Positions 35,030 to 47,319 of a stretch of DNA of 64,000 nucleotides are shown here, piece after piece. The stretch lies in NCBI GenBank assembly GCA_951804985.1, contig OX638133.1, forward strand, positions 24,086,963-24,150,962, in the 5' to 3' direction. This stretch comes from Dryomyza anilis. Taxonomy: Eukaryota > Arthropoda > Insecta > Diptera > Dryomyzidae. Each line of letters begins with the position of its first letter. Position 1 is the first letter of the stretch. The position numbers were made by a program, and so were the translations under genes. Below the pieces are notes generated by a model. The model made no database searches. It was given only the letters and a program-made list of their open reading frames with translations, and was not told the origin of the DNA.

Positions 35030-35640
35030 CGTGTCAGTTGTCGCGTAGCAAATAGTGATGTCTTTGATTTTGAATTTTTGGCTATTACTAAAGCAGCGCA
35101 AGTGAGTCATAGCTTTGCTCATGGGTCGCGCGGCAACCGAGGGCGCTGCGTGCGGTTCGCTTCCGAGCGAGCGATCGATCGGTGATATGTGGTGATCTCG
35201 CGCACATAATTTGTGCTGAGTCACATTGATTGATACGATATCCAACCTGTTAAGCATAACGTCTGTCAGTCTGTCGTTTTGTCTGTCTCTATTGAAATCA
35301 CTTGAAACACTACCGAATATTTTTGAGGTTTTTCTTATGTTTGACTTTCATTCATTTCATTCCATGTCATGTCTGTCGAACGTTGGTGACGTCGTCAGGC
35401 TAAATTTAAAAATTGCTCTACACGTTCACACTTGAGCGTGCGTGCGTGAGTGAGTGCGGCCGTGTCTGGCACCCTTTTGCACTGGGCTGCCATTGAACGT
35501 GCTACCTGTTCTGCATTGAACCGCTTTGATTTGGCCAATATCAGCATGATCTACAAGTTTGTGTTTCTGTTAAGATTTGCTGTATTTTTTTATGGCTTCT
35601 ATTTAGCTTTTGGGCCACTTGACAACCACATTTGTGCATA
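35030..35640. promoter_or_regulatory. Lower-AT island with AP-1/CRE-like sites; candidate enhancer or distal promoter
   Basis: A 600-bp island of clearly lower AT content without a convincing ORF. It contains TGAGTCA at 35103-35109, TGCTGAGTCAC at 35215-35225 (a Maf-type half site), TGACGTCGTCA at 35387-35397 (CRE-like) and a GC-rich core, GGGTCGCGCGGCAACCGAGG ... GCGAGCGATCGATCGG, at about 35125-35182. It lies between the secreted-repeat gene and Tdc1, about 15 kb upstream of the Tdc1 core promoter. Calling it regulatory rests on composition and motifs only. A noncoding first exon is an alternative. Confidence 0.4.
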
Positions 35641-36080
35641 ATTAATGAAATTCTTTTCGTTTTTTTGTTGTTGTTTCTTAATTTATAGTTTTTAGGTTTT
35701 TCGGTTTTATTAATAGTCTCGGAGTTTCTTGGAATATTTTAGAATTAGTTGTGAAATTTAGATGGCTTTTGTCACGCTTATAAATTAGTTTTGGCGTTAG
35801 TAACAAATTGGCCACACTGGTGAATAACATTATATAAATAATTTACATTTTTATTTTAATAGTATTTTACTATAAATAGCTTGTTTTCTTTCACGGTTTA
35901 AGAGATACTATAAAATAAGTAATTAAATTTTAAACTGAAATGTTTATTGAAAATGATTTAGTGAAAATTTGAATTTTTTTATTGAGAAATTGAATTTTTA
36001 GTAAACAAAATTGTAGTAGAATATATTATTGGGTCATGCTCGGAAACTGTTCACTGACTTGCCGAAATCCAAGCAATCAA
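35641..36080. other. AT-rich spacer, no feature seen
   Basis: No gene or repeat recognised. Confidence 0.4.
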
Positions 36081-36301
36081 ACAGAATAAAATAATCGACG
36101 TAAATATAGCAACCGACATTAATTGCATTCATTAACCTTCATGTGCTCGGGATTGTAAACTTACGTTGCCGGTCGGATGACTACATTTGTAGTCAACATG
36201 TAATTTTATGGAAAACCATATCAATATATGAAAAGAAACACTTCTATGCAGATTATAATACTTTATATACATTTTAACATATTTATTTTTAAACCAGTTG
36301 G

Positions 36302-36816
36302 GAAGGTTAGATCACATGGGAAATTTTAAAGTAGGTGTAATTATGATAGTTAGGATTATCAAAATTATAGTCGGTCTAAGCCGACTATAAATACCCTACA
36401 CATATGTGTGGTTACCGTTAAAAGTGATATATAGGTCACCAGGGTATACGAATCCTGAAAATAACTACAAACATTCAATCGCTGAAGAATTTCCATTCAT
36501 TTGATACCCATATTTAGATATGGGTAGGTGTACCGAATTTCGATTTCTTTTTTGGTGAACCACAAGTCTTTTCGCCGGAAAACATTATTATCATGTATTT
36601 GAGCATGACGTCAATATATATTTGACCAAAAAAGTTTACCTAAGCACGTATACAGTAAAATTGATCTGTATATGTAAATTTTATATGAGGTATTTCAACA
36701 TAAGTGGTCGGATCATAGGTCACAATGGATCGCACATACAGCGTAGGTATATTAGTAATCTAAGTTATAAGTTTCATTTATCTAGCTCTTCTATTTTAAA
36801 AGTCTTAGGGATTTCA

Positions 36817-36850
<34 letters not shown>

Positions 36851-37011
36851 GGACAGACGGACAGACGGACATCGCTAAATCGACTCAGGAGGTCATGCTG
36901 ATCAAGAATATATATACTTTTCCATACCGGAGATGCTTCCTTCTGGGTGTTACAAACGGCGTACCAAACTGAATATACCCTTTCACTCTTAGTGTAGGGT
37001 ATAAAAATTAA
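36302..37011 (+). mobile_element. mini-me type element with (CAGA)n tract, nested in the piggyBac-like element
   Basis: Collinear with 9104-9906: GGGAAGGTTAGATCACATGG, ATAGTCGGTCTAAGCCGAC, TTTGATACCCATAT, ATAAGTGGTCGG, CATCGCTAAATCGACTCAGG, GGAGATGCTTCCTTCTGGG and a terminal AGGGTATAAA. Here the GTCY-type tract is expanded (ACAGACAGACAG ... GACGGACAGACGG, 36819-36870) and the TA tract is short (ATATATATAC). This is the reverse of the other copy. Confidence 0.85.
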
Positions 37012-37249
37012 AACCCAAATACCAGACTTCCAAATTTTTTAAATTCTTGGAAATGGGCTTCAGACGCTCATTTGGCAAAGTCCCCACAAGTACTGTAATA
37101 TCTATGGATATTTTTGGCGTAGAAATATATTAAAAATCACGTTTTGTAGATGAAATTCCAACGCTTTTTGTATTTTTAGCATCGGGATCATGTCTTCCCT
37201 AATAAGGTAAAGTTTTACTAGGGCAGGCTTAAATAAGATATACTCGGTA

Positions 37250-38194
37250 CACAGAAAAAAAAAATCTTCAATATGATGAATTTATTCATAAATATTATGA
37301 ATTTTTTCACCAACTACCAGATTCATCATATTGATACCACCGTTCATTAAATGACATATTAATGAATGCATTCATTATATATATGAACAAAATATTCAAT
37401 ACAATGAATTTTAATTGTCATATTGATGAATTTGTTCATAATATTTTTTCAAAAAAAAAAAATTTATAAAATAATTTGAAAAAAAAAGTGTAAAAATTTT
37501 ATTTTAAAAATAACAGTAACAAAATTTACTAAAAAATTATCCCAAAAAAAATGTTGGACAAAAAAATATGTAAAAAAAAAATTTTTTTTTGAAAAAAAAA
37601 TGTTCGAAAAAAAAAAAATCGAAAAAAAAAATTCGAAAAAAAAAAATCGAATAAAAAATTTGTTCGAAAAAAACATTTGTTCGAAAAAAAAATTTGTTCG
37701 AAAAAAAAATTTGTTTGAAAAAAAAATTTTTTTTTCAAAAATATATTTTTTATAAATATAACTTTTTATTAACAAAAAGTTGTAATTATAATAAATATAT
37801 CATAAAACATTTTACTAATTTATGCATGTCGAGCAATCATTATATAAGAAATAACACACAAGAACTACTTGAGAATTGAGAAGTTCGGCAAAACATGAAC
37901 GAAAAAAAAATATGTTGATAGAAATTTGGTTTAATGAACAGCATTCTTCAATATAAAGAACATATATGTTGTATTTTATATTTTGGTTCATTAATATGAT
38001 GAAACGTATTCTTCACATACAGTTTATCATGTTGAAGAACACTTTTTCGACAGTTACCAAGCGTTCTTCATATTTATGACAGCATTCATAACATTGATGG
38101 CGTTAGTCATTAATATTATGAAAGGCTTTTTCATACAATGAATCCTGGTTTGAAGAACGGAATTCATCAATATGATGTATATTTTTTTTCTATG
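37250..38194. mobile_element. Foldback element, family H, copy 1, nested in the piggyBac-like element
   Basis: From CACAGAAAAAAAAAATC to ATTTTTTTTCTATG, with TA outside both ends. The arms carry TTCAATATGATGAATTTATTC and similar words that recur in both orientations. The centre (37440-37760) is a run of TTCGAAAAAAAA and TTTGTTCGAAAA repeats that produces the long poly-Phe open frames on the minus strand. These are not genes. Copy 2 is at 43881-44500. Confidence 0.85.
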
Positions 38195-39263
38195 TAAATC
38201 TGGTTCTCTACGATATGTACATAAATAGCTGTTGCTTCACTGTTATTTCTACGTGCGAAGATTGCCGTTCATTTTAGTCCAAAATGCAGAGATTGTTGAA
38301 TCAACTTTATCGTTAACCACTCGAGCAGCTCTAGTAGTCAACGTTCTAACAAACCGAATAAAACATAAAATGTCGGTAATAACATACATATTTTGTACTT
38401 CACAATATATCTGTATCCTCAAAGTTTGATTAATGTACTCCTGCCAAATATAGAAACCTCATTACTTTATACAAAACTAGAATTTAACTCTCAATTCAAC
38501 ATTTAACTCCATTATCCATGCCCTTGAATGTGATCATTACACTATACTTTTCTCCTAGTATTGCGATATACACAATAAATTCACAAATGCAAGCAAATAA
38601 TATATACACGAAAACGTTCATAAGGAAGCAAAGAATAACCAAACTGTCAAAAAACCAGGTTTCGAAAAGCTGAGATCAAAATATTTCAGGTTGAGTAAAA
38701 AAGTGATGTGACTTTCCATACATTTTATATGGTGACTACATTTGTAGTCAGGCGGCCATGAGTTTGTGGTCTAGGGACCACAAACATTATTTTTTCTATG
38801 CCGTTAATGTTCAAAACTGCTTAGATATAGTTTTTAGGAAGCTCTGAAAACCTCGGATCCAAATATTGTGTAAATTTTTTTTTTATTCAACTTTTTCGAG
38901 ACAATTACTACAAATGTAGTCAGCCGAGCACATAAAGGTTAATCAATTCAGCAATGAAATTCAGCAATGAAATTCACTAATTTAATGAAAACATTTGCTA
39001 TTCTTCGTTAATTTAGCAATTCCATTTGCTAATATGAATATTTGTCATATTAGCAATGTAGCAAATTAATTAGTCGGCGCAGTTTAAGCAATTATATTTG
39101 CTAAAATTGCACCGACTAGATTATTTGCTGATTGACGTACAAATAATCATATTAGCAATTGCTTATATAATGAAGAATAGCTAATGTTTTATTAAATTAG
39201 TGAATTTCATTGATGGATTTATTAATAAATGCAATTATCGACAAAATTATTGTCGGTTGCTAT

Positions 39264-40006
39264 TAGAGATGCCTGTTTTTGATGGCACGGACACGCACGA
39301 GCACGAGCCCGACGACTAAATGTACAGACACGCACGAGAAGCACGATAAAGCACGGGATTTAAAAAGACACGAAGAAACACGGAAAAACACTAAAAAACA
39401 TGAAAAAAGCACGGGAAAACATGAAAAGTAGGCAAAACCTGAAAAATAATACCGGAATCGTTTAGATTTTTGGAAACGGAATAGTTATAAAAATGTGTGG
39501 AACCGGAACTGGAATTGTAAGCCATATATTTTTTCTGGTTGAAATGAAAACCGCTATTTTAAAAATCTCAGACCCAGAACAGATATTATAGTCCCTGTCA
39601 GGGAACGCAACGAACCGGAATCGTAATCGTTATTAAATAATCTATGTATGTACAGGATTCGATTTTAATTTTTTGGTTGGAGCCGGAACCTGAACCACAA
39701 TTTTAAAAATCTTGGAACCCGAACCGGAACCGATATTCCACAGGGTTTTAGTCCCTGTAATAATTCAAAAATAAAGTTTAATACTGTTCTATTCTCTTAA
39801 ATCCATAAGTAAAACTTAAACAACACATTTCCAAGAAAAGGTTAAAATACCACGTAAGGGTTTTTTAAAATTGGGGTAGAAACTACAAAAAAAAATGTTT
39901 AATAGCGCGTGCCTGATTTTGGAGGCACGGACACGCACGGGCACTACTGCAACTAGCACGCACGGAGGGCGTGACACGAACAAGGCACGGCACGCGCCTA
40001 TCTCTA
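39264..40006. mobile_element. hAT-like element with 8-bp target duplication
   Basis: Ends TAGAGATGCCTG and CGCCTATCTCTA are inverted, and GTTGCTAT is duplicated at 39256-39263 and 40007-40014. An 8-bp duplication with TAGAGAT-type ends fits the hAT superfamily. Both subterminal regions are unusually GC-rich for this window and filled with GGCACGGACACGCACGAGCA-like words; the middle has repeated GGAACCGGAAC words. No transposase frame is visible. Confidence 0.88.
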
Positions 40007-40040
40007 GTTGCTATATTTACGTCGATTATTTTTTTCCGTG

Positions 40041-40300
40041 TACACACGTTGCAAAAAAAAGGGCTCTCCCAAACATAATTTTGCAGGCATTTTGGAGCTT
40101 TATGCAAACAAAAGTATTATTTCATTGCCAAACATTATTATAATAAGAGCCAAACATATTTATGTTTTCGTCCAAACATATTTATTTTCAGAATAAATAA
40201 ATTTTCGGCGTTATTGGAAACATATATATGTTTTAATGTGAAAAACATTTTATGTACATGTAAACATATTTATGTTTACATGTAAAAATAGTAAATTTAA
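40041..40300. repeat. Cluster of palindromic AAACATATTTATGTTT words
   Basis: AAACATATTTATGTTT or close variants occur at about 40151, 40173, 40221 and 40262, each in a different flank. This may be an eroded MITE or a set of self-complementary sites. The element boundary is not clear. Confidence 0.45.
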
Positions 40301-42150
40301 TGTAAAAATAGTAAATTTAGTGCTAATATCTTCTTTACACAATATTCGTTTTTTCCCTATTTTTAAATTACATTTTTTTATTTATATTGTATAATTATAA
40401 TTATAAACTTAAACTTTTATTTTATTTTTATTACATGTATTTTATTTATACCTAATAATTTTATTTCCATCTATTGTTCCTATTTTGAGTTCAGTACTAT
40501 ACGGATGAATTGGAAATTTCACAAACAGCCACTATCTGGTATTAACAGTAATTGGCGGTACTTAAACAAATTCTTCTTATTTATGTGAGTGTCACTGAGT
40601 GCTAAAAGTAGGCAGCGCTGTTATTTATTTCGGATATCGTAATGCCAAACAAACATATAATCAAAAAATGCTTTTATTTTTAAATTCGTTGTCAGCGGAA
40701 ATATCAAACATACGTATATTAATATCTGATGAAAAATATATATTTCTACAGAAACATTAATATAGTAAATCATGTAAGTTCGCGATTAAAGCAATTTATG
40801 TTTAAATATCGTATAATAATATTTCAATCTGAACAAAATAATAATAAAATTCAATTATAATGTAATTAGAAATCACCATATAAATATTTACATGGTGATT
40901 TCGAATTACGTTACAACTACATTCAAGCATATTCAAACAAATCTTTTCTCTCCGTGCAGGATCCATTAGATTTCTTGTATTTAATAGCGCAAATATCTGG
41001 TATGAATATGACTAATTATATTAAAAACGTTAAATAGTTCAGTAAAAAATCCCCGTTTTACTATAGCTGTTTTCCCAATTTTCTGTCTGTCATCCACATG
41101 CCAACAAAAAGGCGCAATTTTTAAAACCTCGCTAAATTGAAAGTTCAAACAATGTTGCCAAATATAACGATGTGTTAAATGTATTAACACAAATCTGCCC
41201 CACCAAAAAAAAACCAATATTTTTGTTTGTTTGTTTAAAGAAACGCGCATTTTTTTCTCATTTAAGATTTATTTGACTTCTATCAAAGATAAAACTTAGG
41301 AATTACCGTCTTATGATACTATTATAGAAATTAAAATTAATTATATACCTACGAAATTTCTATTGAAGCGGATTTAGACAACGTGAAGTTTTTAAACTAA
41401 ATGTGTTCTTCATGCTGTCTAGACTTAAAAACCGTGCAGATCTAAAATGATCATGGTCATGATGTAATTCGGCAAATCCAAACGAAATACAAAATATACA
41501 CAAAATAAATTTTAAACACATAATAGAGATGTATGAGCTAACGGCTATTAACAGACAATAAAAGTATAGAGATATCGAAATAAAACCAAATTGTCACAGC
41601 TGCTTTGAACATGGCTAATGACCTTATTTATAAAACTGTGATCTTTTGGTCAAATATTTCAAATTGACAGATGATTGATTACTGTTTAACATTTAAATGC
41701 AAAATTGCCAAAATTTAAAATACTTGACACGTGTCGTAACTCACGCACGCGACATCAACACTATACTGCAACACTATTCTACTTGACGTCAAAGACAGCC
41801 TTGTTTTATGCATTTTCCAATTTATAAATGCAAAACTTTAATATTACCAATGCAGGAATGTTCATAATAATGCAAGAATAAACCAAGAAATTAACGAGTT
41901 TTAAGTTATTTAAAGAATAAAACAACTTGTAATAGATTACATTTCCCAGACGATATAGCTAATAAAACTCAGCATGCATGTTAATATTTTGAATTAATGA
42001 TATAATTAAAATTAATTTACGATTGTCAGCATTATAAGTTTTGTTATTACAGTAGTAGCTAAAGCTATATAAAATTTACAATTTGTGTATATAACAAATT
42101 GTCTAGCAAAAAAAAAATCACCGAGAATAAACACGAGATTATTTGCGTGT
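40301..42150. other. AT-rich intergenic DNA, no feature seen
   Basis: Neither strand shows an exon with splice partners. The open frames are short and AT-driven. Confidence 0.4.
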
Positions 42151-42154
42151 TTGA

Positions 42155-43262
42155 TTACACAGCACAACAAAAAAAATTATCTGCGATCTAAGTATGATTT
42201 TCCGATGGACATCAAGATTATAATCACTAACTCATACTCAGTTTTTTTCCGATTGCCTTAAGTTTTTGAGTTATTACGTAAGACAAATATATGACAATTC
42301 ACGTGTTTTTCTATCTAATTTGGTCTATAATATTTTACAGATTTGAGTTTTCGCTCACATTTGTATTCTATTGAGAATACTTCAGCTAATATTTTTAAAT
42401 AAACCACATAAAATTCCGATTGATCTGACCAAAGTTATGACAGGTCAAACGCTAAAAATAATTATTTCAAGGTGTACCAATTATTTATTGCTTAACATCT
42501 ATGATTTTCATAATTAAATAAAAGTATATATCTTATATCAGACTTGAGATCTACTTGATCAGACTTTGTTTTTGCAAATCACTCTTTAAGTCCAGCGTTT
42601 AAAGTGAAACTCGATTCAAGAATGTACGTTTTTTTTGTTCGATATGAAACTTAAGCAAAATTTAGTAGGTGATCTTCCATTGACTCTATTGTAGGATACT
42701 GAGACAAACCCATGAAAGAGCTGAATTCTACTTGTTTAAGATTTTGTTGAAATTTCTATGAATAATTGATGGACAAAAAAATTATATTGAGCATCATATT
42801 AGATAATTTAAATAAAAAATCGAATACAAGAATTTGTATTAAGAGACACTTAAAGAGAGATTTGTAAAAACAAAGTAAGAGGAATCATACAATTATGGAT
42901 CTAGTTTCACATATAATATATACATTTATTGAATTATAAAATCTGTATGTGTTATGCAATAAATAATATGTACACCTTAATATTAATATTTTATGTGTTT
43001 GACTGGTCATAATTTTGGTCAGATCAATGCGAATTTCATGTGGTTTATTTCAAAATATTAGCTGAAGTATTCTCAATGGAATACAAAAGAAATGTGATCA
43101 AAAACTTAAATCTGTAAAAAGTTAAAGACTAAAATATGTAGAAAAACACCATAAATTTGTATTACAGAATAACTCAAAACTGCAGGAAACTGGATCGTGA
43201 TTAGAGTCTTGAAGTCCATCGGTAAATCACACTAAGATCGTGGATAAATACAAAAGGCCTTA
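42155..43262. mobile_element. Large foldback element, family F, arms of about 290-325 bp
   Basis: The left arm (42155-42479, from TTACACAGCACAACAAA to AAGGTGTACC) and the right arm (about 42971-43262, starting GTACACCTTAATATTAAT) are reverse complements. Matching blocks include TTGATCTGACCAAAGTTATGACAGG/TGACTGGTCATAATTTTGGTCAGATCAA and GAGAATACTTCAGCTAAT/ATTAGCTGAAGTATTCTC. The 490-bp spacer has no ORF. A single arm of the same family is at 11377-11693. Confidence 0.85.
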
Positions 43263-43743
43263 ATTTGTTGTCTAGTGTTATTAATATTAATATTGATTAT
43301 GCTTATCTAATACATAGTTTTATATATGTTCTTTTTATGTTAATCATATTTAACATACTATTAACTTACATCTCGGATAAGCCGACAAACTGGTTATATG
43401 TCACACGTGAATGGGAATATTGCTACGGAATAAATATCAATTATGTCAAAAAGTAAAAGATAGAAAAACCTGACCACAAAGCGAAGGACATCGACATTGT
43501 AAATTTTCATCTACTATAATATTCAACTGACTAGAGAAAGATAAATATTTAAAATACATACAATTGTGTGAAATATTCTTCTACAATCTATTTTGATAAT
43601 TTATAAATTCGCGAAAATGATAAATTTTGTTAAAGTTTTTTTTTGTATATTTAGAAAGTAAATATTAAAATTTTCATTAAATTTCAGAAGAAGAAATATT
43701 TTTTTATTGTGTAATCATTCGAAAATAATTAATTGTAGTATAT
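43263..43743. other. AT-rich spacer, no feature seen
   Basis: No repeat or gene recognised. The open frame 43265-43456 has no coding character. Confidence 0.35.
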
Positions 43744-43880
43744 ACACTCAGAAGAAAATGTCCTACTACTACTTAATGGTACGGCCATTGATTTTATGGT
43801 TCATGTATTAATAGTTTTTTCATATTAATTCAAAAGTTTTCTAATTAAATACATAAAAAACGTAAACACGAATAAAACCA

Positions 43881-44500
43881 CACAGAAAAATTAATTCTTC
43901 AATATGATGAATTTATTCATAAATATTATAAATTTTTTCACCAACTACCAGATTCATCATATTGATACCACCGTTCATTAAATAACATATTAATGAATGC
44001 ATTCATTATATATATGAACTAAATATTCAATGAATTGTCATATTGATGAATTTGTTCATAATATTTTTTCAAAAAAAAATTTTTTTTATAATATAATTCG
44101 AAAAAAAAGTGTTGGAAATATTTTATTTTGAAAAAATTTGTTCGAAAAAAAAGTGTTCGAAAAAAAAATTGTTTTTTCAAAAAAAAAAATTATTCGAAAA
44201 AATTTTTGTTCGACAGGAAAAAAAATATTTTGATAGAAATTTGGTTTAATGAACAGTGTTCTTCAATATGATGAACATATATGTTTTATTTTATATTTCG
44301 GTTCATTAATATGATGAAATGTATTCTTCACATCATATTGAAGAAGAATTTTTCGACAGTTACCAAGCGTTCTTCATATTTATGATAGCTATCATAACAA
44401 TAATGGCGTTAGTCATTAATATTAGGAATGGTTCTTCAATACAATGAATCATGGTTTGAAGAACGGAATTTATCAATATGATGTACATTTTTTTTCTGTG
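43881..44500. mobile_element. Foldback element, family H, copy 2
   Basis: From CACAGAAAAATTAATTCTTC to ACATTTTTTTTCTGTG. Collinear with 37250-38194 but with a shorter TTCGAAAAAAAA core (44090-44220). Confidence 0.88.
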
Positions 44501-45057
44501 CATGTTCGTTTCGTACGTCATTCTGCGTGTTTGCTCAAAATGGTCGCATGTATTTTTTTGTAATAATCGACATTATTAAGCGCGATATTGGTAGGGATTT
44601 AATGTAATGTAATGTGTTTAATGTAAATACATTATATTTAACCAATGTTATTTATTACAGAAAATTAATATATTAAACTTCTATTATGGCACGGACTTTA
44701 AAATAAATGCAAAATAAAGTGTTACAATCAATTATTGGAAACTGAAGGTGGACATTAAATGTGTTATAAAACATTTCATCTAGAAGTGTCTTTTTATGTG
44801 TGTGATTTTCGAAAAGTGAATCTCAATTTCGACATTTAAATAAAATAAACTATACAATAAAATAACTTAAATACATTTTTGTTTTAATAAATTATTAGGA
44901 AAATGTAATTCGAATATGCTATATAATTAATAATACTTATCATTAAATATTTATAAGTCTTGCTTATTGTAATTAAAAGAACACTTTATAAAATTTACCG
45001 TACAACAACATATTGTATTAACAGTTTCAATATTACTGAACCAATGGGACGCATCTT

Positions 45058-45942
45058 CCCAAGTTACCAATTTGTGGCAACTTAAGTGGTAGCCACACCA
45101 TTGCGATTAAAGTGTTTGTTCCAAATCATGCAAAATATACTTATTTGCCACCCAATTGCCAGTCAAAAAGCCCCGGGGCAAGGATTAGTTGCCACAAATT
45201 TCGATCCATTAAAGTGTCGGTTCACCCATTTGGAACTTGAACTGTAATTTTAAATCTGGAACTTGTGTGGATTAAAAATGAAAATAATAAAGATCCTACA
45301 CAGTGTCATAAGCGTAAATGTTTGTCATTTAATAAAACTGCACATAATGTCAAAAATATGCTAAGGCATAATAATATAAGTCATTACCAACAGATTTTTC
45401 GGCAAACTACAACTCTAATTTAAAAAACGGTTCAAGTTTTCGGGTCCAAGCTTATATTCTACCCTCTCTATTTTTTTTTAAAGTGACTTTTATTATTTCT
45501 TAAATTATACTATTCCGACTGTCCTTTTTTACAACCCAACGTTCCATGTATTGGATATAATAACTATTTTGTGTATAATAATATACATTTATACCATTTT
45601 AAAGTTAATTAGCTATATTATTAATAAACATGTTCCTATTACGTTCTTCATTATATACATGCAACATATATGGAACATAATACATTTTATAATTTGCCAC
45701 TATTTTGCCACGTCATAACAACAAAGTTAACTTCACCCATTATCGTATATATTTCATTATCGGAATGTATGACTTATATATTACAGTATTGTGACATATT
45801 ATTGCGTATGTTCCATACATGTTATTAGTCACTGCTTTGGAACTAAACATTGTCAGTTTGCAACACTGGTGTTAGAGGTAACTTAAAAGCCACACATTTG
45901 CCACAAAAGTTTGTGGCAATTGTCGAGCCGTGGTTACTTGGG
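45058..45942. mobile_element. Element with CCCAAGTTACC terminal inverted repeats
   Basis: Ends CCCAAGTTACCAATTTGTGG and TTTGTGGCAA ... GTGGTTACTTGGG. TTGCCACAAA and TTTGTGGCAA words recur in both subterminal regions and once at 45190. No clear target duplication and no transposase frame. The superfamily is not assigned. Confidence 0.65.
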
Positions 45943-46022
45943 TTATTACCAATTTTAATAGTATAAATTATGGTTTTTCTATTGAAATACTATTAATTTA
46001 CCATGATTTTTTTTCTGGGTGT

Positions 46023-47319
46023 ATGTTAGTTTTCGACTACTATCAATATAAGTTTTACTCGGTTTTCAAAATTTAATTTGTTTTTTTGAGTTTTTTTCAG
46101 TTTTTACCGCATTTGCACACCTCGTACTGGCATATCTTTACATCCAATACAATAATAAATGTCATATTAAAAAAATATATAAATCACATAAATCAAAGAA
46201 GTTTTATCTAAAAATTCGAAAGTAAAAATATTTCGGGGATATTCTGTTAAAATTCAAATTTTATTAAACACTGCCAAAATACAAACTTTTCCAAGTAAAA
46301 TCTTTAACATTATATTGAATTTGACATTTTTGTGATGACATTTAAATACAAATTAAGTAAACATTCAACTGTCGAAAATTTTCAAAAATAATTAGAATTA
46401 TTTCGCTTTGACAAAGAGCCAAAGAAGGCATTGAATCCACAATCAGTGATATGTTTCAATATATTTTGCTTTAGCAAGATACCGAATCTACATTAATTTT
46501 AAATTGTCTGAATAATGTTTAAAAAATTGAATATAATTTCTAAAATGTCTGACAATGAAACTTAAAAAATCGACTTTAAGTATTCAAAATAGACTTTTTC
46601 TTATTTTAAATATAGAGCTGTCTACTAAACATAAAGTAGTATTTTTGATGTTTATAAATAGAAAAAGCTGACTTTTTTTGTTTTAATTAAATTAATTTTT
46701 ATTATTATAGGAACTATAAGTGATTTGTTTTTAACCAAATTTCATAAATTCAATTTTGTCCACCAATAAACAAAGTATGAATTATACATTCTTTAAAATG
46801 CCTATACCAACGCATAACCTTTAAACTCAGAAAGTGGGCTTGTCTAATTATACTATTGTAATTGTATAGTATTTAATGTAAGCATTTATAGTTACTATAA
46901 TCATTTTAATCATGTATTATAATCATCGATCAACTTCTATACAATATTCACTCCCCCTACTAATTATGCGCAAGACGATATGGGAAATTCCTGCATCACA
47001 AATATATGTAAAAAATAAGAAAAAAAATGCAATTTGCGAATAGATATAATAATTTAATACTTACGACAAAGTAATATCAAATAAACCCTTCACAATGACA
47101 AATCAATAGAGAATACGTAATGCCGCCTGGGTACATTACCCATTTAATGATAAATTAATAAATTTTATCTTTATATCAAATCACAACACATTCTAGTTCA
47201 ATAGAAACCGCAAATGAATGAGTTTATTATAAAATAGTTCACATCATTGCGCCAAATTTAAATGGATACGCGTTCCCTACGGGCAACTAATCATAAAAAT
47301 ATTCCATTGGATAATTTTT
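46023..47319. other. AT-rich intergenic DNA, no feature seen
   Basis: No convincing gene, RNA or repeat. Confidence 0.4.

Larger units (their letters stand above)
36136..38938. mobile_element. piggyBac-like element with TTAA target duplication
   Basis: Terminal repeats are CCTTCATGTGCTCGG and CCGAGCACATAAAGG (14 of 15 match), flanked on both sides by TTAA at 36132-36135 and 38939-38942. A perfect 18-bp palindrome, TGACTACATTTGTAGTCA, occurs near both ends (36178-36195 and 38733-38750), with a 17/18 copy at 38905-38922, like the subterminal repeats of piggyBac-type elements. No transposase frame is recognised. After removing the two nested elements about 1.1 kb of its own sequence remains, so it is non-autonomous. 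Confidence 0.9.
36081..40040. mobile_element. Composite: family A MITE, copy 6, split by a piggyBac-like and a hAT-like element
   Basis: Three MITE pieces, 36081-36135, 38939-39263 and 40007-40040, join into one normal family A palindrome running from ACAGAATAAAATAATCG to GTCGATTATTTTTTTCCGTG, followed by TA. Piece 1 ends GCATTCATTAA and piece 2 begins TTAATCAATTCAGCAATG. Piece 2 ends GTCGGTTGCTAT and piece 3 begins GTTGCTATATTTACG. Both joins show the target duplications of the inserted elements, TTAA and GTTGCTAT. Confidence 0.93.
43744..46022. mobile_element. Family J element (CACTCAGAA ends) carrying two nested elements
   Basis: The left end CACTCAGAAGAAAATG and the right end CATGATTTTTTTTCTGGGTG are inverted, with TA outside both. 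Inner flanks are complementary in part (TTAATGGTACGGCC, TTTTATGGTT / TAAATTATGGTTTTTC). Family H copy 2 (43881-44500) and a CCCAAGTTACC-ended element (45058-45942) lie inside. The ends resemble those of families A, G and H. Confidence 0.65.

Noticed and set aside
37464..37775. Poly-Phe minus-strand frames
   Set aside because: TTCGAAAAAAAA repeats in the core of the family H foldback element.
38232..38429. Transposase C-terminus of the piggyBac-like element
   Set aside because: A few cysteine codons are present, but no frame shows the ordered Cys/His pattern of piggyBac C-termini.
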